Source: Streptomyces asiaticus (lineage in GTDB: Bacteria; Actinomycetota; Actinomycetes; Streptomycetales; Streptomycetaceae). From it: DNA of 64,000 nt. The notes under the pieces are model-generated. The model saw nothing but the letters and a program-made list of their open reading frames with translations. It searched no databases and was not told where the DNA came from. The DNA lies in assembly GCF_018138715.1 (NCBI RefSeq), contig NZ_JAGSHX010000006.1, forward strand, positions 2,666,001 through 2,730,000. Reading direction: 5' to 3'. Every line of letters starts with the position of its first letter. Positions within the stretch are counted from its first letter, which is position 1. Shown in pieces: positions 6,687-14,827 of this stretch. Made by a program: the position numbers and the translations under genes.

Positions 6687-7517
6687 TCAGCCACTGGTGC
6701 GCGTGCGCCGCCGGTGGGCCTTCTGTCTGCATGCCGCCCCGCAGAACCGCGCGGGGCGGCCCGCGCGGCTGGTGCGGTCGCCGGGCAGCGGGTCACCGCA
6801 CATCTCGCACCGACCGATTTCGTCACGCGGACCAGCGGCCCCGCCGTCACCCTCCCCCATTCCGTTACGGAATTTCGTTACGGCTTGCTCCGCTCGCAAT
6901 CCGTCGCACATCACCGCCGTCAGCACCCCGGCGCCGGGGCCGCGTCCCTGCTCCATGGCCGCGCACCCCGCCACCAGCGCCTGCACGTCCGCCGCTTCGA
7001 CATCCGCCCTGACCGCTCCGGCCTCCTGGGAACGCCGGAGCAGCACACTCAGCACATCACCGAACTCGTGCCTGGCACCGGCCGCCGCATCGGGGATGCG
7101 ACCGGGGGCCTCCCGGGCGAAGGCTTCGCACAGCGCACGGTTGAGCGACGCCTCCCTGACCACGCGCTCCAGGAAACCGAAGAACGCCGCCCCTGGATCC
7201 ACGGCCGCGGCCAACGCCCGCCCCTCGGCGACGACCCCCTCCACGCTGTCGGCGATCACCGCTTCGAAGAGGTCCTCCTTGGAGGGGAAGTGGCGGTACA
7301 CCGTCCCGGCGCCCACCCCGGCCCGCTCGGCGATGGCGCCGAGCGGCGCCATGCCGCCCTCCGCCGCAAACGAGGCCCTGGCCGCGGCCAGCACCCGCGC
7401 CCTGTTCCGCCGCGCGTCGGCCCGCGAGGGCAGCCCTTCCGGAGGCGGCCCGCCCGGGGGCGGCCCTTCACCCTCTGCCGCGCCGTGCGCCGCTTCCCTC
7501 GCCATCTCCGTCCACAT
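6687..7517 (-). CDS. TetR-family repressor with C-terminal Cys motif
   Basis: About 276 residues. After a Pro/Gly-rich lead the TetR N-terminal domain reads RVLAAARASFAAEGG, LGAIAERAGVGAGTVYRHFP and SKEDLFEAVI. A ligand-binding helical core follows. The C-terminus carries an unusual cysteine tail (CEMCGDPL ... RFCGAACRQKAHRRR) that looks like a small zinc ribbon. The start is uncertain between ATG 7517 (MWTEM) and ATG 7505 (MAREA); neither has ideal spacing to the AGGGGG upstream. It is divergent from the NmrA-type gene, with about 80 bases between them holding a dyad and direct repeats. It probably represses itself and that gene. Ligand unknown. Confidence 0.85.
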   Translation of the reverse strand: MWTEMAREAAHGAAEGEGPPPGGPPPEGLPSRADARRNRARVLAAARASFAAEGGMAPLGAIAERAGVGAGTVYRHFPSKEDLFEAVIADSVEGVVAEGRALAAAVDPGAAFFGFLERVVREASLNRALCEAFAREAPGRIPDAAAGARHEFGDVLSVLLRRSQEAGAVRADVEAADVQALVAGCAAMEQGRGPGAGVLTAVMCDGLRAEQAVTKFRNGMGEGDGGAAGPRDEIGRCEMCGDPLPGDRTSRAGRPARFCGAACRQKAHRRRTRTSG

Positions 7518-7525
7518 CCCCCTGA

Positions 7526-7575
7526 TTGACAAGCGGGTCAGTCGTTCCGGTACGTTAACCGGGTTACTCGTTCCG
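7526..7575 (+). promoter_or_regulatory. Divergent promoter and TetR operator
   Basis: TTGACA (7526-7531) and TACGTT (7551-7556) with a 19-base spacer form a promoter toward the NmrA-type gene. CCGGT-N6-ACCGG (7547-7562) is a dyad covering the -10. In addition GGGTCAGTCGTTCCG (7535-7549) and GGGTTACTCGTTCCG (7561-7575) are direct repeats (13 of 15) with a 26-base period. These are good candidates for binding by the divergent TetR protein. Confidence 0.5.
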
Positions 7576-7598
7576 ATTCTACTCGGGAGCCTTCCACC

Positions 7599-8504
7599 AT
7601 GACCCCCATGACGTCGAAACGCATCATCCTGGTGACCGGCGCGACCGGTCAGCAGGGCGGCGCCACCGCGAGGCGACTGCTCGCGGACGGCTGGCACGTA
7701 CGCGCGCTCACCCGGGACACCACCAGCCCCGCGGCAGTCGCCCTCGCCTCCTCAGGCGCCGAAGTGGCCGCGGGCGACCTGGACGACCGCGCCTCGCTCG
7801 ACGCGGCGGCCCGCGGAGCCCACGGTGTGTTCAGCGTCCAACCCACCCCCGGCATGCCGGGCCTGCCCGCGGAATACGGACCGGACGACGAGGTACGGTG
7901 GGGCAGGAACCTGGCGGACGCGGCGCTGGCCGCCGGGGCTCAACTCCTCGTCTACGCGTCCGCGTTCGGCGCCGACGGTGACAGCGGGCTGTCGACGCTG
8001 GAGAGCAAGCGGCGCATCGAGGAGCACATCGGCGCGATCGGCACGCCCGCAACCGTTCTGCGCCCCACGTCCTTCATGGAGAACCTGCTCCACCCCGTAT
8101 GGGGTCTGCGGGGTGGCGCCCTGGCCACGCCGTACAACCCGGACACCCGCCAGCAGTTCATCGCACTGGCCGACATCGCGGTCTTCGCCGCCCTCGCCTT
8201 CGACGACCCCCACCGCTTCCGCTCCCGCGCCTTCGACTTGGCGGGCGACACCCTCACCCCGCCGGAGACCGCCGCCGCCATCAGCCGTGCCACGGGCCAG
8301 GAGGTCCCGTACGTCCACATCCCCCTCGACGCCGTACGCGCCCAGAGCGAGGAGGCGGCCCGCGGCATCCAGTCCCTCAACGACGGCATCTACCCCCTGG
8401 TCGACATCGAGCCCCTACGCGCTCTCCACCCCGGCCTGCTCACCTTCGGGGACTGGCTGACCCACCACGGCGCGGCCCGCTTCAAGGCCCTGCTGAACAC
8501 GTAG
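7599..8504 (+). CDS. NmrA/HSCARG-type NAD(P)-binding protein
   Basis: A 301-residue atypical short-chain dehydrogenase. The Rossmann motif is VTGATGQQGGATARRLL (GxxGxxG) near residue 12, followed by AGDLDDRASLDAA (the adenine-contacting D) and a VYASAFGADGD strand. The Tyr-X-X-X-Lys catalytic pair of true SDR enzymes is absent, as usual for NmrA-like redox sensors and quinone or isoflavone reductase relatives. RBS GGGAG lies nine bases before ATG 7599; a second ATG three codons later is also possible. It is divergent from a TetR gene and probably controlled by it. It may act as an NADP(H)-responsive regulator or as a reductase for a small electrophile; the sequence does not decide. Confidence 0.82.
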   Translation: MTPMTSKRIILVTGATGQQGGATARRLLADGWHVRALTRDTTSPAAVALASSGAEVAAGDLDDRASLDAAARGAHGVFSVQPTPGMPGLPAEYGPDDEVRWGRNLADAALAAGAQLLVYASAFGADGDSGLSTLESKRRIEEHIGAIGTPATVLRPTSFMENLLHPVWGLRGGALATPYNPDTRQQFIALADIAVFAALAFDDPHRFRSRAFDLAGDTLTPPETAAAISRATGQEVPYVHIPLDAVRAQSEEAARGIQSLNDGIYPLVDIEPLRALHPGLLTFGDWLTHHGAARFKALLNT

Positions 8505-8609
8505 TGGGCCGACAGGGCCACACGAGCTGTGGACTAAACAGGAGACGCCATCCCAGCCGTCGAACTAGCCTCGCGAGGTCGTTCTTCACGCCTTCAGGAG
8601 GAGACCGCC

Positions 8610-9626
8610 ATGGCCGCCGAGCCGTTTCCGCCCGCCGAGCCGTTCCCGCCCGTCGAACCGTACGCGCACGGCCTCCTCGACGTCGGTGACGGAAACCGGA
8701 TCTACTGGGAGACCAGCGGGAACCCCCGGGGGAAGGCGGCCCTGTGCGTGCACGGCGGCCCCGGCAGCGGCGGGCGCCGCGGCGCTCGCGGGATGTTCGA
8801 TCCCGAGGTCTTCCGGATCGTCCTGTTCGATCAGCGTGGCTGCGGTGAGAGCCTGCCGCACGCCTCCGACCCGTCCGTCAGCCTCGATCACAACACCACC
8901 GACCATCTCATCGCCGACATGGAGCGACTGCGCGCGCACTTGGAGATCGAGCGCTGGCTCCTCTACGGCGGCTCCTGGGGCTCGACGCTGATCCTCGCCT
9001 ACGCCGAGCGCCACCCCGAGCGGGTCTCCGAGATCGTCCTCTCGGGCGTCACCATGACCCGGCCGGAGGAGACCGACTGGCTCTACGGCGGTGTAGGACG
9101 CCTGTTGCCCGGCGCCTGGGAGACGTTCCGCGACGCGGTGCCGGAGGCGGAGGTGGAGGCGGAGGCGGTGCGGGGCGGCGATCTCGTCGCGGCGTACAAC
9201 CGGCTGGTGAACAGTCCGGACGAGGCGGTCAGGGTCAAGGCGGCGCGGGCCTGGTGCGCCTGGGAGGACGCCGTCATCGCCCATGAGGTACTCGGCAGTC
9301 CTGGCTACTACAGCGACAAGACGGACGACGCGCTGATGGCCTTCGTCCGGATCTGCGCCCACTACTTCGCCCATGACGCATGGCTCGAGGACGGACAACT
9401 CCTCCGTGACGCGCACCGGCTGGCCGGCATCCCGGCTGTCCTGATCCACGGGCGACTCGACCTGGGCAGTCCGCTGAAGACCGCGTGGGAGCTGTCCAAG
9501 GCCTGGCCGGACGCCGAGCTGAAGGTGATCGACGACTCGGGGCACACGGGCAGTCCCACGCTGCGGGGCGCGGTCCTGGAGGCGATCGCCCGTTTCGGGG
9601 CGGGTCACACCGGGTCGCGCACCTGA
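8610..9626 (+). CDS. pip: Prolyl aminopeptidase (alpha/beta hydrolase, peptidase S33)
   Basis: 338 residues. Releases N-terminal proline from peptides; cytoplasmic, no signal sequence. The oxyanion loop CVHGGPGSGG (about residue 48), FDQRGCGES, the nucleophile elbow GGSWGSTL (catalytic Ser near 130), the acid in HGRLDLGSP and the final His in DDSGHTGS give the full S33 triad. The length matches the family. A GGAGGAG site lies six to eight bases before ATG 8610. The first 17 residues are a duplicated EPFPP stretch that is not part of the fold. Its 3' end overlaps the convergent LysR gene by 22 bases. It is a single gene with its own upstream gap. Confidence 0.85.
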   Translation: MAAEPFPPAEPFPPVEPYAHGLLDVGDGNRIYWETSGNPRGKAALCVHGGPGSGGRRGARGMFDPEVFRIVLFDQRGCGESLPHASDPSVSLDHNTTDHLIADMERLRAHLEIERWLLYGGSWGSTLILAYAERHPERVSEIVLSGVTMTRPEETDWLYGGVGRLLPGAWETFRDAVPEAEVEAEAVRGGDLVAAYNRLVNSPDEAVRVKAARAWCAWEDAVIAHEVLGSPGYYSDKTDDALMAFVRICAHYFAHDAWLEDGQLLRDAHRLAGIPAVLIHGRLDLGSPLKTAWELSKAWPDAELKVIDDSGHTGSPTLRGAVLEAIARFGAGHTGSRT

Positions 9627-10549
9627 GTGAGGGCACCCCGGAGCGGTGCGGGATGTCGTTCGGCGAGCAGGTCCAGGAACGCCTCGGTGGCCGCGCTGGG
9701 GCGCCGGGTCGCGGCGGTGGCGACGGTGAGCTGCCAGCGCAGTTCGTGGTCCGCGACGCCCACCGTGTCGAGGCCGGTCCGGTCGGGGACCAGGAAATCG
9801 CCGAGAAAGCCGATGCCCAGCCCCGCCCGGATGAAGTCGACGGCGGTGCCGACGTCCGCGACCTCGACGGATACCTCCCTCTCCACCCCCGCGGCGGCGA
9901 ATGCCCGGTCGACCACGGTGCGGTTGCCGAAGCCCGGCGGGGAGTCGATGAACGGGAACTCGGCCAGTCGCGCCAGTGGCACCCGGCCCGCCCCGGCCAG
10001 CGGATGTGAGTCGGCCACGTACACGACCATGGGTGCGGAGGCCAGCAGCCGGGTGGTGAGATCGGCCGGTGACGGTCCGGGCAGGGAGAGGAAGGCGACG
10101 TCGAGCCGACCGTCGCGCAGCTGCTCCGCCAGCCCCGCCGATCCCGCCATGGCCGCTCGCAGCCGCACCGTGACACCGGGATGCCGGGTGCGCAGCGCGG
10201 CCAGGAGCCCGGGCAGATCGACGAGGTCGATCGAGGTCTGGGTGCCGACCGTGACGGTGCCGTGCAAGGCGCCCTGTGTCCGGTGAACGGCGTCCTTGGC
10301 GGCGCGCGCGGCGTCGAGGGTCTCTCGCGCCCGGGGAAGGAAGGCACGTCCGGCCGCCGTCAGGGTGACTTCCTGGGGGCTCCGGGTGAACAGGGCCGAT
10401 CCCAGCTCCCGTTCCAGCGCCCTGACCGTCGCCGACACGCCTGACTGGACGACGTGCAGCGTCTTCGCCGCGCGGGTGAAGCTCCCGGTGTCGGCGACGG
10501 CGAGGAAGTACTCGAGATGGCGCAGTTCCACGCCGCCCATTATCACCAA
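9605..10549 (-). CDS. LysR-family transcriptional regulator
   Basis: About 314 residues. The winged HTH is ELRHLEYFLAVADTGSFT, RAAKTLHVVQSGVSATVRAL and ELGSALFTRSPQEVTLTAAG, then a linker helix and a two-lobed effector-binding domain (VTVGTQTSIDLVDLP ... LDVAFLSLPG ... GLGIGFLGDFLVP). Starts at 10549, 10540 or GTG 10531 are possible; none has a clear RBS. It is divergent from the epoxide-hydrolase-like gene at 10650, separated by 100 bases, the usual arrangement for a LysR activator and its target. The downstream SDR may belong to the same regulon. Effector unknown. Confidence 0.85.
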   Translation of the reverse strand: MVIMGGVELRHLEYFLAVADTGSFTRAAKTLHVVQSGVSATVRALERELGSALFTRSPQEVTLTAAGRAFLPRARETLDAARAAKDAVHRTQGALHGTVTVGTQTSIDLVDLPGLLAALRTRHPGVTVRLRAAMAGSAGLAEQLRDGRLDVAFLSLPGPSPADLTTRLLASAPMVVYVADSHPLAGAGRVPLARLAEFPFIDSPPGFGNRTVVDRAFAAAGVEREVSVEVADVGTAVDFIRAGLGIGFLGDFLVPDRTGLDTVGVADHELRWQLTVATAATRRPSAATEAFLDLLAERHPAPLRGALTQVRDPV

Positions 10550-10649
10550 TCGTGCTGGGGTCCAGCAGTAGACATCGTTGGACGCGCTGGGCGCACCCGC
10601 GCGAGGGTGAGAAGACCGGCCCGAACCAAGCCCTCCGGAGGAAACGTCG

Positions 10650-11669
10650 ATGGACCATGAGTGGCGCTACACCGAGTTGCCCATGCGGGCACGGCAGGCC
10701 ATCGAGAGCTTCGTTCCGCCCGACGCCCTCGTGGCCCAACGCCTTGAGCGCTACGCCGATGTGCGGCCCCGCCCCGCGGATCACGACGGGGACACCGAGA
10801 AGCTCGACGGGGCCGTGTTCACCCACCACTTCGAGGACGTCCCGGGCGACCACGAAACGGTCCGGTGGCACTACGTGGAGACCGGGACGGGGGCCGGGGA
10901 GCCCGTGGTGTTCCTGCACGGGATGCCCGACTCATGGTTCCTGTGGCACCACCAGATGGCCGCGCTGTCGGACTCGTACCGCTGTATAGCGATCGACCTC
11001 AAAGGCTATGGGCAGTCGGAGAAGGGACGAGGCGACTACCGGCACTCCGGCGCGGCCGGGCAACTCGTCGCGCTGCTCGACGCGATCGGGGTGGATCAGT
11101 TTATTTTGGTCACCCACGACCGGGGCACCGTACAGGGCGACCACATCGCCGCCACCCATCCCGGGCGAGTCCGCCACTACGTGCGCGGCGAGCAGCACCT
11201 CCACCACTTCCACCCCGACCTCGCCCCGCAGGACGACCTCCTCGCCGAGGCACCGTGGAGCGGGCTGATGGAGGACCCGAAACGGTTCGTCGTCTGGGCG
11301 TACGCCTCCGTCGGGAATCTGCCGGTGGCCGACGAGGACATGCGCCGCGTCATCCAGGAGTACTCGTATCCCGGGATCACCCGCGCCGTCCCGCGCTACA
11401 ACATGGCCTCCACCTTCCGGAAGGAGTGGAGCGAGCGGCGCACCGACCTGATCCCGCGGTGGCGCGCTCCGGTGACCCTGATGCAGGGCCGGGACTCACG
11501 CAGCCAGCCCCGCGAGTTCTACGCCGACGCCGCCGAGCACATTCCCCATGCGGCCGGCGTCGAGGTCCGCTACGTCACCGGGGGGCACTTCTGGCCCCTG
11601 GAGAGCCCCGAGGAGACCAGCGCCATCCTGCGCGAGGTACTCCGCGTCCGACGATCACCGGCGTCCTGA
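10650..11669 (+). CDS. Epoxide hydrolase / haloalkane dehalogenase-like alpha/beta hydrolase
   Basis: 339 residues, alpha/beta hydrolase fold. HGMPDSWFLWHHQ corresponds to the HGxP oxyanion motif, DLKGYGQSEKG follows, and the nucleophile elbow reads THDRGTVQGD. The Asp at the nucleophile position (HDRG instead of the common HDWG) groups it with epoxide hydrolases and dehalogenases rather than esterases. The C-terminal GGHFWPLE supplies the catalytic His. The start ATG 10650 follows a CGGAGG site at about 10636-10641. The next gene (SDR) begins 32 bases after its stop on the same strand, so a two-gene operon under the divergent LysR protein is likely. Substrate unknown. Confidence 0.78.
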   Translation: MDHEWRYTELPMRARQAIESFVPPDALVAQRLERYADVRPRPADHDGDTEKLDGAVFTHHFEDVPGDHETVRWHYVETGTGAGEPVVFLHGMPDSWFLWHHQMAALSDSYRCIAIDLKGYGQSEKGRGDYRHSGAAGQLVALLDAIGVDQFILVTHDRGTVQGDHIAATHPGRVRHYVRGEQHLHHFHPDLAPQDDLLAEAPWSGLMEDPKRFVVWAYASVGNLPVADEDMRRVIQEYSYPGITRAVPRYNMASTFRKEWSERRTDLIPRWRAPVTLMQGRDSRSQPREFYADAAEHIPHAAGVEVRYVTGGHFWPLESPEETSAILREVLRVRRSPAS

Positions 11670-11701
11670 TCCTCGCCCCTGACCCTCATGGAAGGACAGC
11701 C

Positions 11702-12445
11702 ATGGATCTCATGCTCACAGGCCGGACCGCGATCGTCTGCGGCGCCTCGTCCGGGCTGGGGCTGGCCATAGCGGAACGCCTGTCCGGCGAGGGCGCCAAC
11801 GTCGTCGCCGTCGCCCGGCGCCGGGAGAGCCTGGAGTCGGAGGCGCTGCGTATCGGCGCCGTTCCCCTGGTCGCCGACCTCTCCGAGGAGGGCGCGGCGG
11901 GCCGGGTCGTCGAGCACACCGTCAGCCGCTTCGGCGGTCTCGACATCCTGGTGTGGAACACGGGAGGGCCGCGTCCGGGCAGCGCGCTGGAGATCGACGA
12001 GCACGCGGCGCACGACGCGTTCCGCACCCTGCTGCTGCCCCTGGTCCGTATGGTCGGCGCCGTCGTACCCCACCTACGGCGCAGCCCGTACGGCCGGATC
12101 GTCGCGGTGACGACGACCACGGTGAAGGAGCCGACGTCCCTGGTCGCGCTGTCCAACCTGATCCGCCCCGGGCTGACCGGATACCTGAAGACTCTGGCCA
12201 ACGAACTGGCGCCGGACGGAATCGCGGTCAACTGCGTGGCGCCCGGCCGGATTCTGACGTCCCGAGTCCACGAGCTCTACCCGGACGGCGTGCCTGCCGA
12301 CGCCACGGACGACATCCCCATGGGGCGGTTCGGCACACCGGACGAACTCGCGGCCGTCGTCTGCTTCCTCGCCACGCCGTTGGCCTCGTACGTCACGGGC
12401 ACCACGATCGCCGTGGACGGCGGCCTCACCCGTTCGATGCTCTGA
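11702..12445 (+). CDS. Short-chain dehydrogenase/reductase lacking the catalytic Tyr
   Basis: 247 residues. The cofactor motif is VCGASSGLGLAIAERL, the second motif WNTGGP (NAG-type), and the C-terminal VTGTTIAVDGG loop is typical of classical SDRs. In the catalytic segment the expected Ser...Tyr-X-X-X-Lys is altered: VTTTTVKEPTSLVALSNLIR precedes GYLKTLANEL, so Ser-Asn stands where Tyr should be. Related atypical SDRs share this SN pattern, so the family may be functional with different chemistry or a non-catalytic role. RBS GGAAGGA lies before ATG 11702. It is in tandem with the hydrolase gene upstream, and its 3' end overlaps the convergent DUF397 gene by 20 bases. Confidence 0.8.
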   Translation: MDLMLTGRTAIVCGASSGLGLAIAERLSGEGANVVAVARRRESLESEALRIGAVPLVADLSEEGAAGRVVEHTVSRFGGLDILVWNTGGPRPGSALEIDEHAAHDAFRTLLLPLVRMVGAVVPHLRRSPYGRIVAVTTTTVKEPTSLVALSNLIRPGLTGYLKTLANELAPDGIAVNCVAPGRILTSRVHELYPDGVPADATDDIPMGRFGTPDELAAVVCFLATPLASYVTGTTIAVDGGLTRSML

Positions 12446-12611
12446 GGGCACGCTGGAAGTCCGCCCAGGCGGCGGGGGTGAACCGGAGTATTCGACCCTC
12501 CGGGTCCTTGGAGTCGCGTACGGCCACGGCGCCGGGCACGTTCGTGGCCACTTCCACGCACTCTTCCTCTCCGCCGCTGTAGCTCGACTTACGGAAGACG
12601 AAGGTTGTCAC
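12426..12611 (-). CDS. DUF397 small protein (WhiJ-type partner)
   Basis: 61 residues: FRKSSYSGGEEECVEVA, then VAVRDSKDPEG and LRFTPAAWADF, the three hallmark blocks of DUF397. These proteins are encoded next to XRE-type regulators in Streptomyces (for example beside whiJ) and behave genetically as their antagonists. The gene follows the HTH gene by three bases on the same strand, so both are cotranscribed. It overlaps the 3' end of the convergent SDR gene by 20 bases. Confidence 0.88.
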   Translation of the reverse strand: MTTFVFRKSSYSGGEEECVEVATNVPGAVAVRDSKDPEGRILRFTPAAWADFQRALRASNG

Positions 12612-12614
12612 AGC

Positions 12615-13496
12615 TCACAGTCCTTTGATGAGTGCCCCGATGAAGGCTCGGGACTCGGCTTCGGGCAACGCGCCCCGCGCAGTCTCCTCGAACAGTCTTA
12701 CGTGCTGCGCTGCGCCGTCGCCACCCTCGACCCACGTGGTGGAGAACGCCAATTCCAGGAACACCACGTCCATGGCGCCTGGCTCGGCGAACGAGAGAAC
12801 GTTGAAGGAGCCCGCGAGCGCTCGCGTCATCCCGGTGCCAAAGGGGAGCACCTGAATCGTGATGTTGGGGCGCTCGCTCCAGTCGAGGAGGCTCTCCAAC
12901 TGCTTCCGCAGCATCTGGGGCTCGGCTACGGGTGCACGCAGCGCCGCCTCCGAGATGACGGCCCAGAGGGAGAGCGGCTTGTCCCCGGAAAGCCTCTGCT
13001 GACGAGCAGCTCTGGAGGCGACGAACGCCTCGACCTGATCGGGTTGCTCATCCGGAACCCACTCACGTCGCAACGTCCGAATGTATTCCGGGGTCTGGAG
13101 CAGGCCAGGAATGAGCGACACCTGCCACGCCTTGACAGCCGTGGCCGCGTTCTCAAGCGGCACGTACTCCCTCATCGTCCTCGTAAGGGCGACGTCATTC
13201 CACCAGCCCTTCGCCTTGCGGCGTTCGCGGTCGATACGCGCCAGCTCCAGCAGCGCACCCACCGTCGCAGGGTCGTTGGCGCCGTACAACGCACACAGGG
13301 CGCGGATGTCCGGGTCCCGGATGGGAACCCACCCGCCCTCCATCTTCGCGACCTTGCCCGTCGAAGCGCTGAGCGCCTTCGCCGCGTGCGTCTGCGTCAG
13401 GCCCGCTCTGGTCCGGAGGCTCATCAGCTCGGCGCCCAGTCTCCTCCCCAAGACGCTTGACGTGCTGTTCCCTTGGGTGGACTGACCCTCTGTCAC
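12615..13496 (-). CDS. WhiJ/Scr1-type XRE regulator with DUF5753
   Basis: 293 residues. The N-terminal HTH is LGAELMSLRTRAGLTQTHAA, KALSASTGKVAKMEGG. A long C-terminal DUF5753 domain follows (VSLIPGLLQTPEYIRTL, VISEAALRAPVA, ITIQVLPFGTGM, VVFLELAFSTTWVE). This family is expanded in Streptomyces and works with DUF397 proteins and RsbW-like ATPases in controlling development and antibiotic production. It is coupled to the DUF397 gene downstream and divergent from the ATPase gene at 13690, giving the usual three-gene module. The start ATG 13496 gives the full HTH with a short polar lead. Confidence 0.88.
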   Translation of the reverse strand: MTEGQSTQGNSTSSVLGRRLGAELMSLRTRAGLTQTHAAKALSASTGKVAKMEGGWVPIRDPDIRALCALYGANDPATVGALLELARIDRERRKAKGWWNDVALTRTMREYVPLENAATAVKAWQVSLIPGLLQTPEYIRTLRREWVPDEQPDQVEAFVASRAARQQRLSGDKPLSLWAVISEAALRAPVAEPQMLRKQLESLLDWSERPNITIQVLPFGTGMTRALAGSFNVLSFAEPGAMDVVFLELAFSTTWVEGGDGAAQHVRLFEETARGALPEAESRAFIGALIKGL

Positions 13497-13689
13497 CGCA
13501 CACCTCTCCTCCGTGATGTGACGCCAGTCTGGAGCGTAGCGGGGCGTCCCGCAAGCGAGATCGGTTGAATTTTCCTCAGTGGAGTTGAACCGATCACCAT
13601 CGCGGGGCTACGGTCCGTAATGAACCGCTCGCACAGGGACGTCAGTTGGCGGACGGACTCCGCCCTGCCCTGCCCACTGGAGGTACGCG

Positions 13690-14130
13690 ATGGCATTCGC
13701 GCCCCAAGACCCCCGGATTCCGGACCCCAGCGACCCCGTCATCAACGAGGGTCGCGTCGACTACGTCCCGACACCGATAAGCGTGACCAGGGCCCGCCGG
13801 CACGCCACCCGACTGATCTCCGAGTGGGGGCACCCCGCACTCGCCGACGACACGGCGCTCATCGTGTCGGAGCTGGCCACCAACGCCTTACGGCACGGGC
13901 ACGTACCCGGGCGGCTCTTCCGCGTCGAGCTCACGCTCACCAAAACCCGCCTGCGGATCGCCGTATCCGACCCCCGGGGCGAGCGACTCCCCCGCCCCCG
14001 CCGCCCGTCGCCCCGCGACAAGCACGGCCGCGGCCTGCTCATCGTCCGCGCCCTCGCCCACCGCTGGGGCGTCCGCGAACGCACCGCCGGCAAGGAGATC
14101 TGGGCCGAGCTGGACCTGACGGCAATCTAA
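13690..14130 (+). CDS. RsbW-like ATP-binding protein (HATPase_c_2)
   Basis: 146 residues with a GHKL ATP-binding fold: DTALIVSELATNALRHG is the N-box, LRIAVSDPRG the G1-like strand, and KHGRGLLIVRALAHRWGV the G2 region. Such single-domain proteins act as serine-kinase anti-sigma factors or as partners of WhiJ-type regulators. It is divergent from the XRE gene with a 193-base gap. An ACTGGAGG site precedes ATG 13690. The Leu of NALRHG (codon 67, bases 13888-13890) is a TTA codon, so its synthesis may depend on bldA and be developmentally timed. Confidence 0.85.
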   Translation: MAFAPQDPRIPDPSDPVINEGRVDYVPTPISVTRARRHATRLISEWGHPALADDTALIVSELATNALRHGHVPGRLFRVELTLTKTRLRIAVSDPRGERLPRPRRPSPRDKHGRGLLIVRALAHRWGVRERTAGKEIWAELDLTAI

Positions 14131-14146
14131 AACTTGCGCGCCCCGC

Positions 14147-14169
14147 AAATGTGCGGGGCACGCACATTT
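14147..14169. promoter_or_regulatory. Operator dyad for the TetR gene
   Basis: AAATGTGC (14147-14154) and GCACATTT (14162-14169) form a perfect eight-base dyad with a seven-base spacer, ending 15 bases before the TetR ATG. A -10-like TACGCT lies at 14173-14178. Position and symmetry fit autorepression. Confidence 0.55.
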
Positions 14170-14184
14170 TGCTACGCTCACCAC

Positions 14185-14793
14185 ATGGGACTGCGAGAGC
14201 GGAAGAAGGCCCAGACGCATGCCGCGCTCAGCTGGGCCGCCGTGCGGCTGACCGTGGAGCGTGGGTTCGACAAGGTCAAGGTGGAGGACATCGCCGAGGC
14301 CGCAGGGGTCTCGCCGCGTACGTTCAACAACTACTTCTCGAGCAAGGCCGAGGCGATCGCGTTCCGCCACCTCGACCGCTGTCTGCGCGTCGCGGACGAG
14401 GTGCGCGAACGGCCGGGCGAGCCGCTGTGGGACGCGATCACCGGCTCCGTGCTGCGGCAGTTCGCACCGGACGCGGAGGCGATCGCCCATCCGCCCGTCG
14501 CCGACGCGGCGCAGTGGACGGAGGGGGTGCGGGTGATGATCGCGGAACCGGCACTCCGGGGCGAGATGTTGCGGGCCGGGGCCACCGCCGAGGCCGAGAT
14601 CGCGGCGGCCGTCGCGGAACGTACCGGCGGCGACCTGGAGCAGGACCTGTATCCGCACCTGGTCGCTTCGGCGGTCATGGGCGCGGTCAACACCGCCATC
14701 GCCCACCATCTCCGCACCGACGCGGCCGTGCCGGTGAGCCGACTGCTCACGGACGCCCTCGCCCGGATCGCGGCGGGGCTTTCCACCCCGTAA
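14185..14793 (+). CDS. TetR-family regulator
   Basis: 202 residues. The N-terminal DNA-binding domain reads MGLRERKKAQTHAAL, AVRLTVERGFDKVKVEDI, AEAAGVSPRTFNNYFSSKAE; the F-N-N-Y-F signature is typical of the AcrR-like group beside monooxygenases. The C-terminal helical domain has no assigned ligand. ATG 14185 is preferred over an upstream in-frame ATG at 14134 because the latter would translate through the operator dyad and lacks homology. The FAD monooxygenase gene starts 34 bases downstream on the same strand, so repressor and enzyme appear cotranscribed and autoregulated. Confidence 0.87.
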   Translation: MGLRERKKAQTHAALSWAAVRLTVERGFDKVKVEDIAEAAGVSPRTFNNYFSSKAEAIAFRHLDRCLRVADEVRERPGEPLWDAITGSVLRQFAPDAEAIAHPPVADAAQWTEGVRVMIAEPALRGEMLRAGATAEAEIAAAVAERTGGDLEQDLYPHLVASAVMGAVNTAIAHHLRTDAAVPVSRLLTDALARIAAGLSTP

Positions 14794-14827
14794 GGCCACT
14801 CAACCCACCTGCCCCGAAGGGGAATTC

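Noticed and set aside
8586..10919. A 777-codon minus-strand frame spanning the aminopeptidase, LysR and hydrolase starts
   Set aside because: It crosses three well-supported genes and shows no domain; typical GC-driven open frame.
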